Source: Hippophae tibetana (Eukaryota > Streptophyta > Magnoliopsida > Rosales > Elaeagnaceae). From it: a stretch of 64,000 bases of DNA. Each line of letters opens with the position of its first letter. The stretch's first letter is position 1. The stretch is from NCBI GenBank assembly GCA_037013495.1, contig CM072810.1, positions 57,150,843 through 57,214,842 on the forward strand, written 5' to 3'. The notes below the pieces were generated by a model. The model was not told where the DNA came from. It did no database searches and was given only the letters and a program-made list of their open reading frames with translations. This document shows positions 23,118 through 32,685 of this stretch, in pieces. The position numbers and the translations under genes were made by a program.

Positions 23118-23405
23118 ATTTTTTTTCTTTTTCCTTTTTTTTCTCATTCTATTCTTTTTTTTCTTTTCTTTCTCTTTTATTTTTTTTTTCGTTTCTTTCT
23201 CTTCTTCTTTTTTCCTTTCTTTCTCTATTTTTTTCTTTTCTTTTCTTTCTCTTCTATTTTTTTCTTTTCTTTCTCTTCTTTTTTCTTTTCGTTTCTTTCT
23301 CTTCTTTTTCTTTTCTTTTCTTTCTCTTCTTTTTTCTTTTCTTTCTCTTTTTTTTTCTTATCTCTCTTTTTTTTATCTTTTCTTTCTCCTTTTTTTCTTT
23401 TTTTG
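23118..23405. repeat. Expanded C/T-only tract within a satellite unit
   Basis: About 290 bp almost purely of (CT)T runs such as TTTCTTTTCTTTCTCTT. Normal units carry only about 45 bp of this tract. A plus-strand Phe/Ser-rich frame and a minus-strand Lys/Glu-rich frame across it are consequences of composition, not genes. Confidence 0.85.
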
Positions 23406-25526
23406 GCCATAGTTGACAAAATAACATCTTTCAGCTGCAATAAAGGTGTCTACAAGGATCTAACAAGAGAAAATGTCTCATATTTTTTTCCTTGTTTAGC
23501 GGCTTTGCTGTCTAATTGCTTTATCGAACCAACAGTAGTTGGAACTGTAGACTAAGCAAGTATGATCTCAGCTTCTTCAAATCTGTCCTGGGCAATAAGT
23601 GATAAAACTTCTTTGGCAGCTTTAGATTTAGCAGATTCCTCTGTCAGTAGTGCCATAGCTTTTGCTTTCTTAGTTGATTTCACAAGCTCCTCTTATTGCA
23701 GTTCACATCTCTGTCTTAGGCTTGCAACCTGATCATGTTTTAGAAAAATGCACAGAGCTATTAGCTTAAGTATTAAACACTTGACTACTAAAAGACTCCT
23801 TCCTCCAGACATATATTTAAATTAAAACTAAAATCAAAAAGGCAGTCCTAAATCACAAGTATACCTGAGCCCGTAACTTAAGTACTTCTTGATTCAAAAG
23901 TTCCTTTTTTTCTTTTTTTCTTTTCTTTCTCTTCTTTTTTTTCGGCATAGTTGACAAAATAACATCTTTAAGCTGCCATAAAGGTGTCTGCGAGCATCTA
24001 ACAAGAGAAAATGTGTAACATTTTTTCCATTGTTTTGCGACTTTCCTGTCTAATTGCTTTATCAAATCATCATTAGATGGTACTGCAGACGTAGCAAGTC
24101 TGATCTCAGTCTTGTCTAATCTGTCCTGAGCAGTTAGTGATTTTATAACTTCTTAGGTACCTTTAGATTTAGTAGATTCATCTGTCACCAGTGCCATAGC
24201 TTCTTGTGCTTTCTTAGTGGATATCACAAGCTCCATCTTATTGCAGTTCTCATCTCTGTCTTTGGCTTTCAACCTGATCATGTTTTAGAAAAATGCACAG
24301 AGCTATTAGCTTAAGTATTAAACACTTGACTACTAAAAGACTCCTTCCTCCAGACATATATTTAAATTAAAACTAAAATCAAAAAGGCAGTCCTAAATCA
24401 CAAGTATACATGAGCCCGTAACTTAAGTACTTCTTGATTCAAAAGTTCCTTTTTTTCTTTTTTTCTTTTCTTTCTCTTCTTTTTTTCGGCATTGTTGACA
24501 AAATAACATCTTTAAGCTGCCATAAAGGTGTCTGCGAGCATCTAACAAGAGAAAATGTGTTAGATTTTTTCCATTGTTTTGCGACTTTGCTGTCTAATTG
24601 CTTTATCAAATCATCATTAGATGGTACTGTAGACGTAGCAAGTCTGATCTCAGTCTTGTCTAATCTATCCTCAGCAGTTAGTGATTTTATAACTTCTTAG
24701 GTACCTTTAGATTTAGCAGATTCCTCTGTCACCAGTGCCATAGCTTCTTGTGCTTTCTTAGTGGATATCACAAGCTCCATCTTATTGCAGTTCTCATCTC
24801 TGTCTTTGGCTTTCAACCTGATCATGTTTTAGAAAAATGCACAGAGCTATTAGCTTAAGTATTAAACACTTGACTACTAAAAGACTCCTTCCTCCAGACA
24901 TATATTTAAATTAAAACTAAAATCAAAAAGGCAGTCCTAAATCACAAGTATACCTGAGCCCGTAACTTAAGTACTTCTTGATTCAAAAGTTCCTTTTTTT
25001 CTTTTTTTCTTTTCTTTCTCTTCTTTTTTTTCGGCATAGTTGTCAAAATAATATCTTTAAGCTACCATAAAGGTGTCTGCGAGCATCTAACAAGAGAAAA
25101 TGTGTTAGATTTTTTCCATTGTTTTGCGACTTTGCTGTCTAATTGCTTTATCAAATCATCATTAGATGGTACTGCACACGTAGCAAGTCTGATCTCAGTC
25201 TTGTCTAATCTGTCCTCAACAGTTAGTGATTTTATAACTTCTTAGGTACCTTTAGATTTAGCAGATTCCTCTGTCACCAGTGCCATAACTTCTTGTGCTT
25301 TCTTAGTGGATATCACAAGCTCCACTTATTGCAGTTCTCATCTCTGTCTTTGGCTTTCAACCTGATCATGTTTTATTAAAATGCACAGAGCTATTAGCTT
25401 AAGTATTAAACACTTGACTACTAAAAGACTCCTTCCTCCAGACATATATTTAAATTAAAACTAAAATCCAAAAGGCAGTCCTAAATTACAAGTATACCTC
25501 AGCCCGTAACTTAAGTACTTCTTGAT

Positions 25527-25829
25527 TCAAAAGTTCCTTTTTTTCTTTTTTTCTTTTCTTTCTCTTCTTTTTTTCGGCATTGTTGACAAAATAACATCTT
25601 TAAGCTGCCATAAAGGTGTCTGCGAGCATCTAACAAGAGAAAATGTCTCAGATTTTTTCCCTTGTTTTGCGTCTTTGCTGTCTAATTGATTTATCAAATC
25701 AACATTAGATGGTACTGCAGACATAGCAAGTCTGATCTCAGTCTTGTATAATCTGTTCTTAGCAGTTAGTGATTTTATTTCTTCTTTTGCAGCTTTAGAT
25801 TTAGCAGATTCCTCTATCACCAGTGCCAT
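25527..25829 (-). pseudogene. PRAF-like exon fragment showing the satellite junction
   Basis: One hundred residues open on the minus strand. They run from ESAKSKAAKEEIKSL (coiled-coil region after the FYVE domain) directly into KTEIRLAMSAVPSNVDLINQ (the region just after FYVE), then QLDSKDAKQGKKSETFSLVR and QLKDVILST, then into the Lys/Arg-rich product of the purine tract. In PRAF proteins the first segment lies downstream of the second, so the fusion marks the head-to-tail junction of the tandem duplication. It is not a functional protein. Confidence 0.7.
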
Positions 25830-26039
25830 AGCTTCCTGTGCTTTTTAGTTGATTTCAGAAGCCCCACTTCTTGCAGTTCACATCTGTCTTAGGCTTTCAA
25901 CCTGATCATGTTTTAGAAAAACGCACAGAACTATTAGCTTAAGTATTAAACACTTGACTACTAAAAGACTCCTTCCTCCAGGCATATCATTAAATTAAAA
26001 CTAAAATCTAAAAGGAAATCCTAAATCACAAGTATACCT

Positions 26040-26703
26040 GAGCCCGCAACTTAAGCACTTCTTTATTCAAAATTTCATTTGTTTTCTTCAAACCATCCCC
26101 AATGTTTTTTGAGAATGAAAGTCCTGATGTAGTTGGAATGGTTATAGCAGAACGTTGGGGACTTGGTGTCCTTGAAAAAGGTGACAGACCTGGAGCTTAC
26201 TCCAGATGCTGTCAGAACTGGTTTTGGCACAGTTTGCTGCAGATCAACAGCAGTTGACAAAATAACATCTTTCAGCTGCAATAAAGAAGGTGTCTGCGAG
26301 GATCTAATTTGAGAAAATGTCTCAGATTTCCTTTCTTGTTTAGCGGTTTCATGTTGGCTTTATAAAATCAACATTAGATGGTACTGCAGACTTAGAAAGT
26401 CTGATCTCAGTCTTTGTTTAATCTGTCCTTGTTCTCGCCAGTTGGCTAGGGGACATCATTCCTTATGTTATTACCAGCAATTTCTAAGACCTTGTTCAGT
26501 TTCACAAAGCAAGAGTCGCAAACTCGATAGAGGTTTCCTAGATTGGGGGCCAATGTTGCTCTCATTGCTTTTTTCGAACTGCATGAATGGCAATGTACTA
26601 GTCCACAATTGTAGCAGCTGTGCCGTTTTCACGCGAACCAAAAGCTTGTCTGCAAGCAGAGCACTGAGACTGCTCAGCATGAGACACCCATTTTTTTCCT
26701 CTT
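26040..26703 (-). pseudogene. PRAF-type (PH/RCC1/FYVE) gene fragment: FYVE exon and linker
   Basis: Read from 26703 downwards on the minus strand: WVSHAEQSQCSACRQAFG, then after a frameshift [19 protein letters not shown] and [13 protein letters not shown]. This is the Cys/His pattern of a plant RCC1-type FYVE zinc finger, which binds phosphoinositides. An in-frame TAG follows, then TEIRLSKSAVPSNVD, KSETFSQIRSSQTPSLLQLK and AVDLQQTVPKPVLTASG, then a second frameshift, a Ser/Pro-rich linker and [11 protein letters not shown] with donor CAG|GTATAC at about 26039. At least two frameshifts and stops make it a pseudogene. It keeps the segment AVDLQQ...KKTNEI that all satellite units have replaced by a pyrimidine tract. 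I assign the family from memory of PRAF sequences, with good confidence. Upstream PH and RCC1 exons are absent. Confidence 0.75.
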
Positions 26704-26744
26704 TTTCTTTTTTCTTTTCCTTCCGACAGCAATATAAAACTACA

Positions 26745-27462
26745 ACAAATAACTAAAGTAAAAAAAATGAAACAAAGAATAATTGAAAAAATAATAGAAA
26801 TGAAAATGAATAATACCAACAAGAAGGTACGAAAATAGTGAGATAAAATATCTCTTGACAAAAAATGTAAAGCACAAACAAACTTCAAAAAATGCAAAAG
26901 AGGACCTAAAAATGGAGAAAGATGAAACGTGAGCACTGAACGTGAAGTGAAATAGAGAAACAGGGCAAGCCATTAACAAAAGAAAAAGAAAAAATGAACC
27001 AAAAAATAAATGAAATCTTGAAAGAAGAGAAGATGAAAATGGAGCCGTGTTAGCAAACGTCTTAAAATAGTGTGACTTCTTCAAGAATAGGGATTGGAAA
27101 TTGGTAAATAAGTGAGAAATGGTGTGATTTCTTCAAGGACGACGTCAGTTAACACAACAAAAAAAAGAAAATGAAACGAGTAACCAACCTTGAATAAGAG
27201 GGGCTGAAAATAATGAACCAAGAACAACAGCTGGAAAGCGAGCAAGGAATTTCATGAACGTTAAAAAAATGACCTAAAGAGAAGAAACAAAGTAAGAACG
27301 AGGACTGGAAAAATGAACCAGAAAGAGTCTATGAAGGCGCTGAAATGGGTTTCACAAATAATGAGTATCAATCTATTCATAAAATAATAAAGGATAATAA
27401 TGTAAATTGCTTATACCCAAAACGAATGTGATTTTCTACTTATAAAAAAAATGCTATTTACA
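26745..27462 (+). repeat. Left arm of long inverted repeat
   Basis: Starts at about ACAAATAACTAAAGT and ends at about ATGCTATTTACA. It is matched in inverted orientation by 31498-32298 over most of its length, with indels; shared anchors include ATAAAATAATAAA and TTGCTTATACCCAAAACG. Part of it (26870-27222) is repeated directly at 29609-29961. Minus-strand Phe/Ser-rich frames across it have no recognisable domain. Confidence 0.75.
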
Positions 27463-27777
27463 CTGAAAGAGTCTATAATGGGTAATTAAGTGAATTAATT
27501 TAATTATATTTACTATAAATTTTAAAAATATTTTTTTAATTTTTAAAACAAAAAATCAGCTAAATAATTCTAGTTGCCCAAATTAAAATCCCCTTTAATC
27601 CTGATATCTCTAAAAACACCACAGATAACATATTGATGAAAACAAAACAAAGACATAGGTCAAGAGAAAAACAATAAAGAAAGAAAGAAAATAGTAAATC
27701 CAAAACATGCAACACAACTCACAAAAGAATGATAAAGAAGACAATAGAATACGAACTAAAAATAAATGAGATAAAAG

Positions 27778-28057
27778 GAAACACCTTCAATTATCTGAAT
27801 GATTTTCTTCACTTTTTGCTTAGACCCATCACAATGTATATTCACTCCGAGTACAAAATTCTGTAAATTGGGTAAGAAAAAAAACAAAAGAAACATTGGA
27901 AACATCAAAACAATAAGATTCTTAAGGAAAAGACTAAATACAACTTAGCTATTAATAAAAGAAAATAAAATTAACTTAATTGTTCAATGGAAACAGAAGG
28001 TGTTAAATAGTGAAAGACCTGAATCTTCAGGAGCTTAAAGTCTTCATCTTCAGTCAT
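27778..28057 (-). pseudogene. HIPP-type heavy-metal-associated domain gene, 5' fragment
   Basis: The first exon 28057-28019 encodes MTEDEDFKLLKIQ and ends at CAG|GTCTTT. An intron of about 158 bp ends in TTTACAG at 27861. The second exon, from 27860, encodes VLGVNIHCDGSKQKVKKI and stops matching near 27778 after EGV. This is the start of a plant HMA (metal-binding) isoprenylated protein, whose normal motif is CDGC. Here the second metal-binding Cys is Ser, and the rest of the gene is missing. A TATATATA at 28751-28759 lies upstream but is too far to assign. It is probably a captured, non-functional fragment. Confidence 0.7.
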
Positions 28058-29608
28058 TTCTTATGTGCTGTTTGAGGTGAAAAATTAAAACTTCCAATCT
28101 CTCCACTTCTCTGACTACAAGTAAAGAGAAAAGGGGATAAAATATCTACTGTCTAGGCTTAAAATTAGAATAGAGGAGTTGAAAGATAAAAAAAGGGTTG
28201 AACTTGAATTGTTGAAATGTAAGTTAAATTATTATTCTATGACTAGTATATTATTGTTGATTTGTTTATTGAGTTCTTCCTCCCTCAAAAACAAACAAAA
28301 CAAGAGCACATGGGTCTTCAGTTTAAGTGTGAAATAAATTATAATTATAAATAAATAAAAAGAAGAAAGTTAGATAACAATAAGAATACATTTACAGACC
28401 CAAATGCCAAAGCAAGGAACAAAAAATCACCAACAGAGAAAGGAGAAGATAAAATGACAGAAGAAAGTCAGAAAGTGGGTTTTTTTAAAAGAAAAAAAGT
28501 AGAAAGTAAAATGTGAGAGGTAGAGGAGAAAAGGGGGTGAAAAAAGGAAAGAAAAGTTGTATGCTCTGAAAATTGAAATGATGTGAGGTAACGTTAAATA
28601 CAAAGGTTGGACTTTGGAGATATTGAAATACAATAAAAGACGAATAGTGATTTGACCGTCCTACTTCTACCCCAGTAGCTACACATGTGTACTCTTTCTT
28701 TGTGACATTGATTGTAGCTTTCACTTCTCTTGAGAATGCAATGAATATGTTATATATACTTCACCAGAAATTAAAGATTCTTATTAGTAATATTTATATT
28801 CTAACTTAATAAAATTAAAATTAATGTAAATTCTTTTGAAAAAATATATAATAAAAAATAAAATAAAAAATAACTCATATTTTATACCAATTATATTTAT
28901 AGCATATTAATTATTTATTTTCCGTAACAAATAATTTATACTGATATTTAATCTAATTAATATGGAATATCACATTCTGGAAAATAATTTATCTTCTACC
29001 ATTGTGGTTTTTTTTAGCCTTATTGTACTAACAATATTTTCATAACGTAAAATATTAATATTCAAATAATTTAATGATGAGATATTTTTGTTAAACATAG
29101 TAAACACTACATAAATACATTAGGAGTTGGTATTTTTGGAGTATTATTATTTTTATTTTGGTATTTTTTTAACTCTTAATCTCAACTATTAGCTTTAAAT
29201 TACTCCTATTATTCATTTTGGTTCGTTTAAACTTTAATAATACTTTTAAAGTATACTATTCATTGTGATTGTTGTTAACATTGATCAAAATAACTATTAG
29301 TAATATAAATATGGATAATTCAAAGATATCATTTGAGAATAAAAATAAAAAAATATTAAAATAAGAATAAATATACCTTAAATGTATCAAATCTGATACA
29401 ATGGATACATACGATACAATCTTAACAACATACCATTAATATATCAAATAAGAGCATAGTTAAACTCTTTTCTTTTATTTTTGCAAAAATAACAAGAGCA
29501 CAATTAGATTTCAAATTTTTATTATCTTAAAAATGTTAGAGAGATGAAATTGCCCATCACTCACTAGTTTAATGATAAAGAATTAAAGATGCTGCTTGTA
29601 ATTTTGAA
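28058..29608. other. AT-rich stretch without recognisable genes
   Basis: Mostly A/T-rich DNA. Two Phe-rich minus-strand frames around 28427-28724 have no domain I recognise. If the HIPP fragment kept its promoter it would lie here, but I see no clear signal apart from the TATA-like stretch near 28755. Confidence 0.5.
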
Positions 29609-29961
29609 AAGCACAAACAAACTTCAAAAAATGCAAAAGAGGAACTAAAAATGGAGAAAGATGAAACGTGAGAACTGAACGTGAAGTGAAATGGATAACC
29701 AGGGCAAGCCATTAACAAAAGGAAAACAAAAAATGAACCAAAAAATAAATGAAATCTTGAAAGAAGAGAAGCTGAAAATGGAGACGTGTTAGCAAACGTC
29801 TGAAAATAGCGTGACTTCTTCAAGAACATGGATTGGAAATTGGTAAATAAGTGAGAAATGGCGTGATTTCTCCAAGGACGACGTCAGTTAACACAACAAA
29901 AAAGAAAATGAAACGAGTAACGAACCCTGAATAAGAGGGGCCGAAAAGAAGGAACCAAGAA
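29609..29961 (+). repeat. Direct internal copy of the inverted-repeat arm
   Basis: About 350 bp closely similar to 26870-27222 in the same orientation (shared AGCACAAACAAACTTC, GGACGACGTCAGTTAAC, GAATAAGAGGGG). It shows that the arm sequence is present three times in this segment, twice direct and once inverted. Confidence 0.8.
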
Positions 29962-29976
29962 TGAAGAAGAAGAGAA

Positions 29977-30540
29977 GCTGAAAACAAAAATCAAAAATAA
30001 AAAAATAAAGAAAATAGTAAATCCAAAACATGCAACAAAAGAACATAAATAATAAATATAAATCTTTTAACAAAACGTTCTTTCGATCGAAAAGAAATTT
30101 TCTGAGTTTACAAACATAAATTCATATGCAGTATTAATCCACAATACGACATCGGATTCAACAAGATCAAAGGGGTTAACAAAGTTCAAACTACTCTGAT
30201 CAAAGATTTTGCGATTATACCTGACAAAGATTAACTCCAGAAGCCCACCTCTGTACTGAAATCTTGAAAGCTGAAAACGAAAATCAAAAATATAAAAAGA
30301 AAGAAAATAGTAAATCCAAAACATGCAACAGAAGAACAAAAATAATAAATATAAATCTTATAACAAAACGTTCTTTCGATCGAAAAGGAATTTTCTGAGT
30401 TTACAAACATAAATTCTTATGTAGTGTCGAATCGACAATACGACGTCGGATTCAACAAGATCAAAGGGGTTAACAAAGTTCAAACTACTCTGATCAAAGA
30501 TTTTGCGATTATACCTGACAAAGATTAACTCCAAAAGCCC
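29977..30540 (-). repeat. 293-bp tandem duplication with exon-like sequence
   Basis: Two copies, 29977-30269 and 30270-30540, share GTTCTTTCGATCGAAAAG, GGATTCAACAAGATCAAAGG and TGCGATTATACCTGACAAAG. On the minus strand each contains CAG|GTATAATCGC, a plausible splice donor. Upstream of it in the second copy a frame reads KLTERGNEAVEEIKMISGAF. A second open frame reads LLELIFVRYNRKIFDQSS across the putative donor. I do not recognise the gene. Confidence 0.65.
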
Positions 30541-30619
30541 CCGAGATCATTTTGATTTCCTCGACCGCTTCATTTCCTCTTTCAGTCAATTTAATCCTCT
30601 CCAAAGACAATGCGATTAA

Positions 30620-31110
30620 ATATTTTTTGACAAATAATAAAAGATTAGATTAAACAGATCTATACGCGATCTGATAAAAAAATTGAAACCCTAAGAAAAA
30701 ACACGAAGATAAACGAAATTCCAATTTCTAAGCGTTTCTTGATGTTCTGAACAAAGCGAAGGATGAGAACGTAAAAAAGATATTTGTGTTAAACAGATCT
30801 ATACGCGATCTCATAGGAAGTTTTTTGAATTTTCATTTCACAATACGCATGACATGTGGCTCTATATTATTCGCGGGACGGATAAGAAGATACGTGGCTG
30901 ATTCAGATTAATGAGGCGTGAGGGCGCACTCATATTACGTGGACCGTGTCGCAGGAGAATTTTTCCACTATGCGGAACAGCTGGCCTGTGGGAACAGTTG
31001 CATTATCGTCCACTCTCCCCATCTGCGTTTGCATTTCACGCTCCTAATCTCTACCGTTTAATTTTTGATCTGACAGTGCGTGAGGTGATATGATAAATTC
31101 CGCGAGTGGT
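30620..31110 (-). other. Higher-GC promoter or 5'UTR-like stretch
   Basis: More GC-rich and CpG-containing than its surroundings. It contains the direct repeat ACAGATCTATACGCGATCT (about 30654 and 30792). On the minus strand it lies upstream of the exon-like sequence at 30515-30620, so it may be a captured promoter and first exon. This is inference only. Confidence 0.35.
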
Positions 31111-31497
31111 TCTTTCTTTCTGCGTAGAAAACAATTTTTAATTCAATTTTTTGTTAATTGCATTTAAGCCCACTTTTTAATTCAAGTTAAATTTTCAACT
31201 TTTGTTATTTTCATTTAAGTCCTTTTTGAATTTAAATTGTTTAATTTTCTCTAATAATATAATTTCTTAGAAAAATAACACTAAATAATAATTTATGAAC
31301 TTAAAATTAACTAAAAACATTAAAAAAATAGCAATTATAATTAATAAGTTAGACAAAATAACTCTAAAATACAAAATTATAAAGGGCACTAATCTATGCA
31401 ATTAATCTTTTTATTTAATAATTTTAAGAAATAATATGACCTTAATTCTAAAATTTAACTATCTTTTATGTTTGTTTGCCATGGTAGCAATGAATAT

Positions 31498-32298
31498 GTA
31501 AATAGCATTTTTTTTTCATAAGTAGAAAAACGCTTTCGTTTTGGGTATAAGCAATTTACATCCTTATCTTTTATTATTTTATGAATAGATATGAACTCAT
31601 TATTTGTGAATCTTATTTCAACTCATTCATTTACGTGGTATTTTGCTCAACACACTTCTCATTTCCCAATATTGCTTTCAATTCTCCTGCTCGTACACGC
31701 CCTTTTTTGGTTTGTTTTCCAAGTCCTTGTTCTTACCTTGTTTCTTCTCTTCAGGTCATTTTTTTAACGTTCACGAAATTTCTCGCTCACTTTTCAGCCC
31801 TTCTTATTCAAGGTTCATTACTTGTTTCATTTTCTTTTTTGTTTTGTTAATTGACGTTGTCCCCGGAGAAATCACGCTATTTCTCACTTATTTACCAATT
31901 TCTAGTCCTGTTCTTGAAGAAGTCACGCTATTGTCAGACGTTTTCTCATGTCTCCATTTTCAACTTCTTTTATTTATTTTTTGGTTCATTTTTTGTTTTC
32001 CTTTTGTTAATCGCTTGCTCTGGTTTTCCACTTCACTTCACGTTCATTGCTATGTTTCATCTTTCTCCATTTTTAGTTCCTCTTTTGCATATTTTGAAGT
32101 TTATTTGTGCTTTTCATTTTCTTTCATTCTTGATTTTTTATTTTTGTTTTCATTTTTGATTTTATATTTAGTGCTTTCATTTTTTTCAAGAGATATTTAG
32201 CTCACTATTTTTGTACCGTCTTGTTCATATTATTGATTTTCATTTCTATTATTATTTCAATTATTCTTTGTTTCATTTTTTTACTTTAGTTATTTGTT
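31498..32298 (-). repeat. Right arm of long inverted repeat
   Basis: Inverted counterpart of 26745-27462 (shared TTTGGGTATAAGC, TTGTTAATTGACGTTG, TTTCATCTTTCTCCATTTTT, ACTTTAGTTATTTGTT). Plus-strand Phe-rich frames of 89-185 codons across it contain no recognised domain and mirror those in the left arm. Confidence 0.75.
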
Positions 32299-32685
32299 AT
32301 AATGTTTGATTGCTTTTATTTCTTTTTTAAAAGTTTGTCTAAATCTTGATTTTTCACACACTAAGTAACATTTTTTAGGTATGTTTTGTTGTAATTGTTT
32401 TCTATTTTTTAATGCTTGTATTTTTTAGTATTTATTGTTGTTTATGCTTTTAAAAGATGATTTATATTTATTATTTTTGTTCTTCTTTTGCATGTTTTGG
32501 ATTTACTATTTACTATTTTCTTTTTTTTTTATTTTCGTTTTCAGCTTCTTTTCTTTCAAGATTTTAGTACAGAGATGGATAGAAATAGAGACGCTAGAAG
32601 AGCGAATATAGCAGCCATAACTGGCTTGTGAAACTGTTCTTGGTTCATTCTTTTCAACCCCTCTTATTCAAAGTTCATTAACACA
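32299..32685. other. Flank inverted relative to 30240-30360 and 29910-30060
   Basis: Contains CATGTTTTGGATTTACTATTT and GTTTTCAGCTTCTTTTCTT, which are inverted matches to the stretch before the 293-bp duplication. So inverted homology extends beyond the arm. No gene is seen except an unconvincing 18-codon frame near 32576. Confidence 0.5.

Larger units (their letters stand above)
21671..26430 (-). repeat. PRAF-derived satellite, right block (more variable units)
   Basis: Continuation of the array after the inserted retrotransposon. Anchors fall at 22213, 22755, 23548, 24085, 24629, 25174, 25717 and 26386, so most periods are 537-545 bp, with one of 793 bp (expanded pyrimidine tract, 23118-23405) and one of 669 bp (copy that keeps an exon segment lost elsewhere). 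Units become more diverged towards the right end, where they merge into a longer gene fragment. The unit ending near 23548 shares diagnostic bases (CCAACAGTAGTTGG) with the separate block at 49322-52148, so at least two subfamilies exist. Confidence 0.9.
26745..32298. mobile_element. Inverted-repeat-flanked segment carrying gene fragments (Pack-MULE-like)
   Basis: A segment of about 5.5 kb bounded by inverted arms of 718 and about 801 bp. Inside are a HIPP-type gene fragment (27778-28057), a direct partial copy of the arm (29609-29961), a 290-bp duplication with exon-like sequence (29977-30540) and promoter-like sequence (30620-31100). No transposase is present. Long terminal inverted repeats around captured host exons are typical of non-autonomous Mutator-like elements. 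I could not define exact ends or a 9-bp target duplication. Related inverted sequence also continues past 32300, so this may be a more complex rearrangement. Confidence 0.4.

Noticed and set aside
26598..27084. Phe/Leu/Ser-rich minus-strand frames that look like membrane proteins, and their counterparts at 29569-29829 and 31581-32200
   Set aside because: They read A- or T-rich repeat arms that occur in three copies. Length and frame differ between copies, and no conserved domain is visible.
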